Positions 1 through 6,563 of a stretch of DNA of 11,665 bases are shown piece after piece. Origin of the DNA: Yoonia sp. GTDB taxonomy: Bacteria > Pseudomonadota > Alphaproteobacteria > Rhodobacterales > Rhodobacteraceae. The stretch covers positions 1-11,665 of the forward strand of contig JAPKCP010000078.1 of assembly GCA_028822885.1 (NCBI GenBank). The letters run 5' to 3'. Position 1 is the first letter of the stretch. Every line of letters starts with the position of its first letter. The notes beneath the pieces are model-generated. The model was given only the letters and a program-made list of their open reading frames with translations, was not told the origin of the DNA and made no database searches. The position numbers were made by a program, and so were the translations under genes.

Positions 1-185
1 GTATTGATACACGCAGCCTCACACGCAGGTAAAGTTGTATCAAATATCTGCGCTAAATCTTTACCAACAAGATCAATGCCACGCTCGTAAATCGTCCGGG
101 TCTGCGGCATGGCATCCTGCGCAATCGCGCTGCTTCCCCAAACTGCGCAGATCGCAAAAACAAACGAAATCAGAGCACGATTCAT
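1..185 (-). CDS. Secreted PAN/apple-like domain protein, N-terminal fragment (possible alpha-2-macroglobulin family)
   Basis: Reading leftward from an ATG at 185 gives 61 codons without a stop, cut by the window edge. Residues 1-22 form a Sec signal peptide: Asn-Arg, then a hydrophobic stretch, ending in SSAIAQ with cleavage likely after AIA. The mature start contains GIDLVGKDLAQIFDTTLPAC followed by EAAC, the beginning of a PAN/apple-like domain in which cysteines pair. In roseobacters this kind of N-terminal module commonly precedes a very large alpha-2-macroglobulin family protein, a periplasmic bacterial protease-trap homologue; that identification is from memory. An in-frame ATG lies at 200, but the 185 start is preferred because AAAGG lies about 7 bases upstream of it. 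The secreted nature is well supported; the family call is an inference because nearly all of the protein lies outside the window. Confidence 0.6.
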   Translation of the reverse strand, partial: MNRALISFVFAICAVWGSSAIAQDAMPQTRTIYERGIDLVGKDLAQIFDTTLPACEAACIN

Positions 186-541
186 GCTTAAACCTTTCAT
201 GAAATACACTTTAAATCTGGCACAGATAAAAGTGCTAGACTAGGCTGGCCATTCACCCATAAACGATCAATGCTTACCAAAACGTCAAAAAATAGCTATT
301 TGAATAGGCCTAGTGGAAGACAACGAAAATCTTAACTTCGCTTAACCACTCGGCTTTAAACCTGATCTTGCATAAAAGAGCCTACAGTATCCAAGCATAT
401 TTAAACTCACTTTTCAACAATAGACAGCCATCCATCTTTAGCGCCCTTGTAACAGGGCAATCCGGCATCCCCATTGGCCGTATTCCGTTTCATTGCATGC
501 GATATGCCAGTGACGTGCACCCCTAACGCGCCTCCAAGTTT
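186..541. other. Intergenic region between the secreted protein and the IS3 remnant
   Basis: About 356 bases, A+T-richer than the flanking genes, without a convincing ORF. It should hold the promoter of the leftward secreted-protein gene. A weak 5-bp stem (GCCCT at 443-447, AGGGC at 454-458) is present but lacks a T-run. The part next to 541 may be insertion-sequence flank, but no terminal inverted repeat could be recognised. Confidence 0.5.
259..288 (-). promoter_or_regulatory. Weak candidate promoter for the secreted PAN-domain protein
   Basis: On the minus strand TTGACG (283-288) matches the -35 consensus at five of six positions. It is followed 18 bases later by GTTTAT (259-264), a poor -10. 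It lies about 75 bases upstream of the start at 185. This rests on consensus matching only. Confidence 0.22.
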
Positions 542-680
542 ATGCTGAGTCCCCAACAAAAGGACGGACAGACAAAGAAACTATTTACGCGCGAACAGAT
601 CATAGCACTGATGAAGGAACAGGACGCTGACGTATATCGACGGTACGGGATCAGTCCAGCAACGCCTCTATCCACCTTAG
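542..680 (+). pseudogene. IS3-family transposase OrfA remnant (N-terminal HTH)
   Basis: The frame encodes MLSPQQKDGQTKK, then FTREQIIALMKEQDAD and VYRRYGISPAT. This closely follows the helix-turn-helix N-terminus of IS3-family OrfA proteins, typically FTEEQIIAILKEQEAG, then about five residues, then DVCRKHGISSATFYKW. The intervening residues are missing, consistent with an in-frame deletion of about 15 bases. After GISPAT the expected FYKW is lost, but in the +1 frame the next codons read Leu-Tyr, suggesting a one-base insertion. The open frame runs on to 826 only because it happens to be open antisense to the efflux pump gene, and that part is not real coding. No OrfB, terminal inverted repeats or target-site duplication were seen. 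It is a dead fragment abutting the 3' end of the RND gene. The IS3 call is from motif recognition, not a search. Confidence 0.62.
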
Positions 681-681
681 A

Positions 682-3600
682 TCATGCCATTTGCAGTGCG
701 TTCTCTGCCTCAGTATCCTCAACTGGCTTGCGGATGCACAGGCGCAATAGTGGTGGCACGGTCAGCAAGGTCAGAAAAGCGGACATGGATAGCCCCCCGA
801 CGACGACTGCGCCAAGGCCCCTATAAAGCTCAGAACCTTCACCTGGGAAGATGATCAACGGCAACATCCCCATCACACTGGTCAGCGTTGACATAAAAAT
901 CGGTCTGATCCGGTTGCGGGTCGCTTCCTCAATCGCGGCGATTGGCTCCATCTTTTCTTCTCGCAGATGATAAAGCGTCTGGTGAACAATCAGAATGGCG
1001 TTGTTCACCACAATCCCGACCAGAATGATAAACCCAAGCAACGTAAGCATATCAAGTGGTTGCGTTTGATATAGGTTCAGAAGTGCTAGACCGCCGACAC
1101 CGCCCGCTGCGGCAACAGGCACTGCAATCAAGATCACAAGCGGGAGAACGAAGCTTTCAAACAGGATCGCCATGACAAGGAACACGATGATCAGCGCCAC
1201 GATCAGATTGATCTGGATGGCCTGCCACGTCTGGCTAAGTTGATCTGCCGTACCGGAAACGCTGAGACGAATGTCGCTGGGTAGCCCCTGTTCTTGCAAG
1301 ACGGCCACAACTTGCGTTTCCAGAAGCTCTACTGCCTCTTCTAACGGCAAATCATTGGATGGCCGAATTTCTAACGTCACGGTTCGTAGTCTTTCGCGAT
1401 GTCGAATTTCGGTCGGACCAGCCGTCAAAACCACATCAGCCAGTGCAGACACTGGGACGATTTGGCCGCTCGGTGTCACCACAGGAAAACTTCCCACGTC
1501 CTGCGTGCGCACAGCTGAAATGACCGACGGATCACCCTTGAGAACCAAATCAACCCGGTCTGAGCCAATCGTGACCTGTGCGACACGTAAGCCGTCGTTG
1601 AATGCATCAACGGTTGCCGCGAGCGCAGAGCTATCTAGTCCTGCGTCTGCCAGTCGTAACCTGTCCGGGATCAAACGCACCTCTGGCGCGCCCAGCTCAA
1701 GCCCGGGAATGGGTCGGAATTGGTGCCCTTCAGACCGTGGCAACAGCTGTGAAACAATGCCAAAAGCGCGGCCTGCGACCCCAAGAATTTCGGTCAAATC
1801 TTGACCTGAAATGTTCAACTCAATCGTGCGCCCACCACCAACGCCGCGTCCAAACAGCGATGGCTGGGTCATGAAGCCAAAGGTGCCCGGTTCCGCAAAT
1901 ATTGGACTGCTGAGCACAGGAATTAGATCGCCTGCGCGCTGACCATCAACCGCGCCCGCACCGACAAAGGATGTTCCCGGGGTCGCCACAAAAAAGAAGC
2001 TATCAATCGTGGGCGTGCCGTCTTCCATTGCCAAGGCTGGGGCTGCTTCCCACAACGGTTCTGCAACCGCTTCGATCCGTTGGGCAATCGTCTCAGTTGT
2101 TTCGAGATTATAGCCCGGTGGAGGAATAATGAGACCAAAGACCAGATTGCGGTTACCCTCAGGCAAATATTCAAGACGCGGCAAGAAGGTCCAACTTGCA
2201 ACGGCTGCGCCCCCTGCAATCACCGCTACCATCACGATGCCGACTGTGCGGTACCGCACTGTCATGCGGACGTAGGCCATGACCGCACGGCGAAAACCGA
2301 TTGCAATGTGATCAATACCCCAAAGGCGCATTGGCTTTTGGTCATCAGCCCGTAGCAGTCTGCTTGCAAGCGCGGGGATCACAGTGACAGCGACCAGCAG
2401 TGACAGCAGAACAGACACAGAGATCGCAACTGCAATATCCCGAAACAACTGACCTGCTTCAAGTTGCATGATCAGGATCGGAACAAAGACCAACACCGTC
2501 GTCAGGGCTGATACAAGGATCGCCCCCCAAACCTGCTTTGCCCCAAGATATGAGGCCTCGCGCCTGCTGTAACCTGCCTCGCGCAGTCGAAAGATATTTT
2601 CCAGCACGACAATCGCGGCATCCACAATCATCCCGATCGCAAAAGCGATACCCGCCAGTGAAATCACGTTGAGGGTCCGACCAGTAAGCGCCATGACTAC
2701 AAACGTTGCCACAATGGATACTGGGATAGACAGCGAAACGATCAGGGTTGCACGCGAACTCCGCAAGAAAAGCATTAGGATGAACGCTGCCAATGCCGCC
2801 CCAATCCAGATATTTTGCACCACAAGGTCAATCGCACCTTGGATGTATATTGTCTCGTCGTAGACTTGTACGGCGTCTAAACCCGCGTCATTCAATGGAC
2901 CCGCTTGGAGTTCGGCCAACACGGTGCGCAGTTCTTCCATAACAGCGATCACATTCGCGCCAGAATCCCGTACAACGTTGAAGGCAAGACCGGGTTCCCC
3001 TTTGAAACGCAAGCGGGTGGTGGATTCTTTGTAAGCAAAGGCCACCTCTGCCACGTCCATGACCCGCACACGGCCCACGCCGCCCGTGGCCACACCAGAG
3101 CGGAGCACAACATTGCGGATCGCTTCTTCGGTGTTAAGGCTGCTTTCAGTGCGCACGACATAGCGTCGCTTGCCTTCATCGACGTCACCAGCTGAGATTG
3201 ATATGTTCTCCGTCCGCAATGTCCGTACGATCTGTGGAACCGTAAGGCCGTAGCGCGACAACCGCTGCGGGTCGATCAAGATCTGTAATTCACGCTTTGT
3301 CCCGCCAAAGACATTCACCGCTGAGACGCCTTCGATCCGTTCGATCCGGTCCTTCACGACATTCTCTAAAAAATCGCCATAGGTAGACATCGTGCGGGTG
3401 TTACCCTCTTGCGCCGTTAACAAAACCCACGCGATGGGACTATCGTCTGCGCCAGAGGTATTCAGCGTCGGCTGGCTTGCCTCATCGGGGTAGCCGCTGA
3501 CCCGGTCAAGGCGGTTTGAGACCAAAAGCAACGATTGGCTCATGTCCGTCCCGACCGCGAATTCCAGCGTAACAGAGGCTCGACCCGTGCGTGACCGGGA

Positions 3601-3843
3601 CGTCATGATTTCGAGGCCATCAAGGCCACGCAGGGTTTCTTCCTGCGGGTTAACAATTTCGCGTTCAATCTCAGATGGGGCGGCACCGGGCCACGCGGTA
3701 TCAACCACAACAATTGGCTTACGCACGTCAGGGGCAAGTTGAATGGGAATGCGCGACAAGGCAAGTGTGCCGAAAAGAACCGCAATCATAACAGCAGCAA
3801 CAACGGCTATGGGGCGATCAATAGCGTAACGGATCAGATTCAT
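682..3843 (-). CDS. RND-family efflux transporter, inner-membrane permease subunit (AcrB-like)
   Basis: A 1053-residue protein, the usual length for a proton-driven RND pump, which exports substrates from the periplasm or inner membrane through an adaptor and an outer-membrane channel. It shows the two-fold repeat of the family: TM1 at about 9-28 and a large periplasmic loop to about 340; TM2-6 at 341-495; then TM7 at about 531-552, a second loop to about 875, and TM8-12 at 876-1035. TM4 carries GMIVDAAIVVLENI with Asp408, matching AcrB Asp407, while the second Asp of AcrB is Ala409. TM10 carries GIVVNNAILIV, with Asn947 where AcrB has Lys940. Arg980 in RIRPIFMS corresponds to AcrB Arg971. 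The start ATG shares its A with the adaptor stop (TGATG), implying translational coupling. The family is certain. The substrate is unknown: drug or small-molecule export is more likely than heavy metal, although the single Asp in TM4 also occurs in CusA-type pumps. Confidence 0.95.
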   Translation of the reverse strand: MNLIRYAIDRPIAVVAAVMIAVLFGTLALSRIPIQLAPDVRKPIVVVDTAWPGAAPSEIEREIVNPQEETLRGLDGLEIMTSRSRTGRASVTLEFAVGTDMSQSLLLVSNRLDRVSGYPDEASQPTLNTSGADDSPIAWVLLTAQEGNTRTMSTYGDFLENVVKDRIERIEGVSAVNVFGGTKRELQILIDPQRLSRYGLTVPQIVRTLRTENISISAGDVDEGKRRYVVRTESSLNTEEAIRNVVLRSGVATGGVGRVRVMDVAEVAFAYKESTTRLRFKGEPGLAFNVVRDSGANVIAVMEELRTVLAELQAGPLNDAGLDAVQVYDETIYIQGAIDLVVQNIWIGAALAAFILMLFLRSSRATLIVSLSIPVSIVATFVVMALTGRTLNVISLAGIAFAIGMIVDAAIVVLENIFRLREAGYSRREASYLGAKQVWGAILVSALTTVLVFVPILIMQLEAGQLFRDIAVAISVSVLLSLLVAVTVIPALASRLLRADDQKPMRLWGIDHIAIGFRRAVMAYVRMTVRYRTVGIVMVAVIAGGAAVASWTFLPRLEYLPEGNRNLVFGLIIPPPGYNLETTETIAQRIEAVAEPLWEAAPALAMEDGTPTIDSFFFVATPGTSFVGAGAVDGQRAGDLIPVLSSPIFAEPGTFGFMTQPSLFGRGVGGGRTIELNISGQDLTEILGVAGRAFGIVSQLLPRSEGHQFRPIPGLELGAPEVRLIPDRLRLADAGLDSSALAATVDAFNDGLRVAQVTIGSDRVDLVLKGDPSVISAVRTQDVGSFPVVTPSGQIVPVSALADVVLTAGPTEIRHRERLRTVTLEIRPSNDLPLEEAVELLETQVVAVLQEQGLPSDIRLSVSGTADQLSQTWQAIQINLIVALIIVFLVMAILFESFVLPLVILIAVPVAAAGGVGGLALLNLYQTQPLDMLTLLGFIILVGIVVNNAILIVHQTLYHLREEKMEPIAAIEEATRNRIRPIFMSTLTSVMGMLPLIIFPGEGSELYRGLGAVVVGGLSMSAFLTLLTVPPLLRLCIRKPVEDTEAENALQMA

Positions 3844-4946
3844 CAGTTAGTCCCTAAAACAGTAGCCAAAAGGTCTTGTCCGGGGCGCAGACGTTCGTTG
3901 CCACGCACAACAACTAAGTCGCCGGGCTGTAAGCCATCTAAAACTTCATAGCGATTGCCCAGTGCGACCCCAATAGTGACGTTTCGTGGCTGGGCTTTGT
4001 CATCAGCCACCACATAAACGGTCCAGCCAACGGGGGCTTGAACCAATGCATCTTTCGGAACAGACAACACCTCGCGTGGGGCACCGATAGGAATATCGAC
4101 CGTCAACGATTGGCCGACAGCTACAAGACTGCCACCCTCATTTCCCGTGCTGGTCAACAAAACAGCGCGTGTGCGTGTGGACGGATCTTCGATTGGCAAG
4201 ACGGCCCGTAAGCTTAAGGTCAGGACCGTGCCATCTTCAGTTTGCGCCGCGACCTCTACGCCCGGCATCAAAGACCCGACGTAGCGCGCTGGCACATCTG
4301 CACGCACTTCAAACGCACTGGTGTCCAACATACGCACAACAGGTGTCCCGGCCTGAATAAACGCGCCGGGGATCGTCGAAACTTCAAGAATAACCCCTGA
4401 AAACGGGGCTGTAATTTGACTGCGCTCCAACTGATATTGCGTTTCAGCAAGCCGCGTTTCAGCGGATGTTTCACGGGCTTGGGCTTCTACCAATTGTGAT
4501 CGGGCTTCTAAAAGATCAGCTTGCCCGTCGTCAAAACGCCCCTGACTAAAGGCAGATGTGCTGCGCAACGCTTCAATGCGGTCGAACACGATTTGCGACC
4601 GGTCAAGCCGCGCTTTCGCGGTCACGGTACCAGCTTGGGCTTCAGCAATCTGGGCTTGGGACTGATCGACGCGTATCGTGAGAAGTTCCCGGTTCAACTC
4701 GACCAACAAATCACCTTGCGCGACCGTGTCGCCTGCCAAAACTTGGACGCTTTCGACATAGCCTGCAATTCTACCAGCAACAGCGCCGCTGCGAGCGGTG
4801 ACAACCCCTGCAAAAACAGGAACGGTTTCGGACAAAACAGATGTTTCAACCGCTTGAACGCCCACGGCGGCGGGTCGGCCTTGTGCGTGGGCAACTTGGG
4901 GGCCAATTACGACTAGAAGCAATAATGCCCAACGCAGAAAGTTCAT
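3843..4946 (-). CDS. RND efflux system periplasmic adaptor subunit (membrane fusion protein, AcrA/HlyD-like)
   Basis: 367 residues. Residues 1-21 form a Sec signal peptide ending AHA before Gln-Gly. There is no lipobox cysteine, so it is not the lipoprotein type. The order is typical of the family: first lipoyl half at about 52-86 (GRIAGYVESVQVLAGDTVAQ), an alpha-helical hairpin rich in Ala, Gln and Glu at about 92-175, the second lipoyl half at 176-208 (ITAPFSGVI), a beta-barrel from about 209 to 290, and the membrane-proximal domain with VPKDALV and LQPGDLVVVRG. It bridges the RND pump to an outer-membrane channel. It is the first gene of the operon and overlaps the pump gene by one base. 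AAGGA at 4955-4959 lies eight bases before the ATG and fixes the start. No TolC homologue is in the window, so the channel is probably shared and encoded elsewhere. Confidence 0.94.
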   Translation of the reverse strand: MNFLRWALLLLVVIGPQVAHAQGRPAAVGVQAVETSVLSETVPVFAGVVTARSGAVAGRIAGYVESVQVLAGDTVAQGDLLVELNRELLTIRVDQSQAQIAEAQAGTVTAKARLDRSQIVFDRIEALRSTSAFSQGRFDDGQADLLEARSQLVEAQARETSAETRLAETQYQLERSQITAPFSGVILEVSTIPGAFIQAGTPVVRMLDTSAFEVRADVPARYVGSLMPGVEVAAQTEDGTVLTLSLRAVLPIEDPSTRTRAVLLTSTGNEGGSLVAVGQSLTVDIPIGAPREVLSVPKDALVQAPVGWTVYVVADDKAQPRNVTIGVALGNRYEVLDGLQPGDLVVVRGNERLRPGQDLLATVLGTN

Positions 4947-4960
4947 TTACAAATTCCTTA

Positions 4961-4972
4961 TTCAAGCTTGAA
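4961..4972. promoter_or_regulatory. Perfect 12-bp palindrome TTCAAGCTTGAA upstream of the efflux operon (candidate operator)
   Basis: TTCAAGCTTGAA is a perfect palindrome one base upstream of the adaptor Shine-Dalgarno (AAGGA, 4955-4959). It falls just downstream of the start site expected from the candidate promoter at 4984-5012. This is a usual place for a TetR- or MarR-type repressor site on an efflux operon. The symmetry is seen directly; the operator role is inferred. Confidence 0.35.
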
Positions 4973-4983
4973 CTTAGCCTGCT

Positions 4984-5012
4984 ATTTTGAGAAGCAAGTC
5001 GCGCTCCCTCAA
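4984..5012 (-). promoter_or_regulatory. Candidate sigma70-type promoter of the efflux operon
   Basis: On the minus strand TTGAGG (5007-5012) and CAAAAT (4984-4989) are separated by exactly 17 bases, each matching the consensus at four of six positions. Transcription would begin near 4977, about 30 bases before the adaptor start codon and next to the 12-bp palindrome. Confidence 0.35.
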
Positions 5013-5396
5013 ACCGCCGATAAAGCAGACCTCAAGTTTGCTACCTGATGCATATGCTTAAGGGCAGCCCACTCAGGTCAATCCTTTGTGATCACGCAAA
5101 CCTTTGAACCCACTGAACGCGAGAAGGTCGCAATTTTAGTGGCAGGCATGCCCGTTATTCCCTCAAACCAACCAATACTTGAGTCGGGTTCAAAGACCGA
5201 CATCGTTCAGGTTTGGTGGAAATTTTCTGCGGATTGGTCGTATAAGCAGCCGTTGACGCACATTGCAGGGTAGATGACGTTCAAACCGCAGGACAAAGTT
5301 CCCATCAGCGAAACGGTCAATCGGTTTTCGGTTTTTATCTATGCAGCGGCGCGATAACAAATTGAGAACAGCAAATACCGAAAAGAGAATAATCCA
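5013..5396. other. Intergenic region between divergent efflux operon and oxidoreductase
   Basis: About 384 bases. A 61-codon GTG-started frame (5088-5273, +) and a 70-codon ATG frame (5190-5402, -) are open here. Neither has a Shine-Dalgarno at a good distance, and neither protein resembles a family I know. A tandem CGGTTTT repeat occurs near 5323-5338. The oxidoreductase promoter should be in the right part, but no good -10/-35 pair is visible. The region could hold a decayed gene, for example a lost regulator, but nothing in the sequence shows that. Confidence 0.4.
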
Positions 5397-6494
5397 ATGC
5401 ACGATGACAAAACCACAATGATGGCGATCGTGACGACGGGTAACGGCGGATATGACAAGCTTGATTACCGCGCAGTTCCAATGCCTGTTCCGGGCCCAAA
5501 CGAGGTTTTGCTTCGCGTTTTAGCGGCGGGTGTAAACAACACTGACATAAACACGCGCCTTGGTTGGTATTCATCAAGCGTGACAGCCGACACCAGTGCG
5601 ACGGCGCAAACGCAAGAGACTGACGCCCAGCAAAAGGATGACGGCGGTTGGAACGGTGCAACGCCATTCCCGCTTATCCAAGGAACAGATTGTTGCGGAA
5701 CGGTTGTGCAGGTCGGCGAAGGCGTAACCCCAGACCTGATGGGCAAGCGGGCTTTGGTGCGCGCCTGCATGCGCCCGAATGGGTATGACGTAATGGATAA
5801 CGTCTGGATGGCCTCTGACTTTGACGGGGCGTTCGCAGAGTATGTCAAAGTGCCCGCAAGCGAAGTTTTCCCCGTCGTTTGTGACTGGACGGACGAGGAA
5901 CTTGCTACGATACCATGCGCGTACGGCACCGCCGAAAATATGCTTCACCGCGCGGCTGTTGGCGCTGGCGATGTTGTGTTGGTTGCAGGCGCGTCCGGTG
6001 GTGTCGGCTCTGCCACGGTGCAGCTTGCAAAACGCCGTGGCGCGAAAGTTGCGGCCATTACCAGCAAAGAGAAGATGGCGCAGCTGCGCGACCTCGGTGC
6101 GGACATTATTATAGAACGTGACGAGGACCTTGTGACCCGCCTTGGGGAAAACAACGTCAACGTCGTTGTTGATAACGTTGCAGGCCCGAAATTTCCACAA
6201 ATGCTGAAGGTATTAAAGCCCGGCGGACGTTATGTCTCGTCGGGTGCGATTGCAGGCCCTGTTGTCAGTTTGGACATGCGCGACATGTATTTAAAGGACA
6301 TAACACTGATCGGCTGCACAGCATGGGACGCCCCAGTGTTTTCTAATCTTGTGTCATACATCGAACGAAATGAAATACGACCACTTGTCGCCAAGATATT
6401 TCCGCTTGAGCAGATCGCGATGGCGCAGCAGGAGTTCATGCGCAAAACGCATTTTGGTAACTTCGTTTTGGTTCCAAGCCAACGCGCGACGTGA
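5397..6494 (+). CDS. MDR-family oxidoreductase (zinc-independent alcohol dehydrogenase / quinone reductase-like)
   Basis: 365 residues. The N-terminal GroES-like domain covers about 8-155 and the Rossmann domain about 160-320. The nucleotide-binding glycine motif is VAGASGGVGSATVQLAKRRGAKV, at about 196-218, and the C-terminal catalytic part resumes at the end. The catalytic zinc ligands of classical alcohol dehydrogenases are absent: the usual CGVCHTD position reads AGVNNTD, and the GHE position reads GTD at 96-98. This points to a zinc-independent reductase, probably NADPH-dependent like quinone or enone reductases; the substrate cannot be read from sequence. A hydrophilic Ser/Thr/Gln/Asp-rich insert lies at about 58-88. 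The ATG at 5397 has a weak GAGA about ten bases upstream. ATGs at codons 8-9 (5418, 5421) are an alternative start, because the family core begins there. It is cytosolic and monocistronic, divergent from the efflux operon. Confidence 0.88.
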   Translation: MHDDKTTMMAIVTTGNGGYDKLDYRAVPMPVPGPNEVLLRVLAAGVNNTDINTRLGWYSSSVTADTSATAQTQETDAQQKDDGGWNGATPFPLIQGTDCCGTVVQVGEGVTPDLMGKRALVRACMRPNGYDVMDNVWMASDFDGAFAEYVKVPASEVFPVVCDWTDEELATIPCAYGTAENMLHRAAVGAGDVVLVAGASGGVGSATVQLAKRRGAKVAAITSKEKMAQLRDLGADIIIERDEDLVTRLGENNVNVVVDNVAGPKFPQMLKVLKPGGRYVSSGAIAGPVVSLDMRDMYLKDITLIGCTAWDAPVFSNLVSYIERNEIRPLVAKIFPLEQIAMAQQEFMRKTHFGNFVLVPSQRAT

Positions 6495-6520
6495 ACGCTT
6501 GAAGCAAGCTGTCACAAACG

Positions 6521-6559
6521 ATCAAGGCGCCTTGGTTTTCACATGATGGTCACCTTGAT
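6521..6559. terminator. Weak candidate bidirectional terminator between convergent genes
   Basis: The short gap between the convergent oxidoreductase and hydrolase genes contains the palindrome CAAGGCGCCTTG (6523-6534) followed by GTTTT. It also contains a longer inverted repeat, ATCAAGG (6521-6527) and CCTTGAT (6553-6559). The latter arm overlaps the end of the hydrolase gene by no bases. The stems are short and the T-run is poor, so the role is tentative. Confidence 0.25.
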
Positions 6560-6563
6560 GTCT

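Noticed and set aside
690..826. Continuation of the transposase-like frame into the RND gene
   Set aside because: Similarity to OrfA ends at about 660; the rest is antisense to the conserved C-terminus of the pump.
1271..1804. 177-codon plus-strand open frame
   Set aside because: It is antisense to the RND pump, Ser/Thr-rich without motifs, and lacks a ribosome binding site; the minus-strand gene is unmistakable.
5465..6200. Two long minus-strand open frames (5465-5929 and 5574-6200)
   Set aside because: They lie opposite the oxidoreductase, whose Rossmann motif and full-length domain order prove the plus strand is coding.
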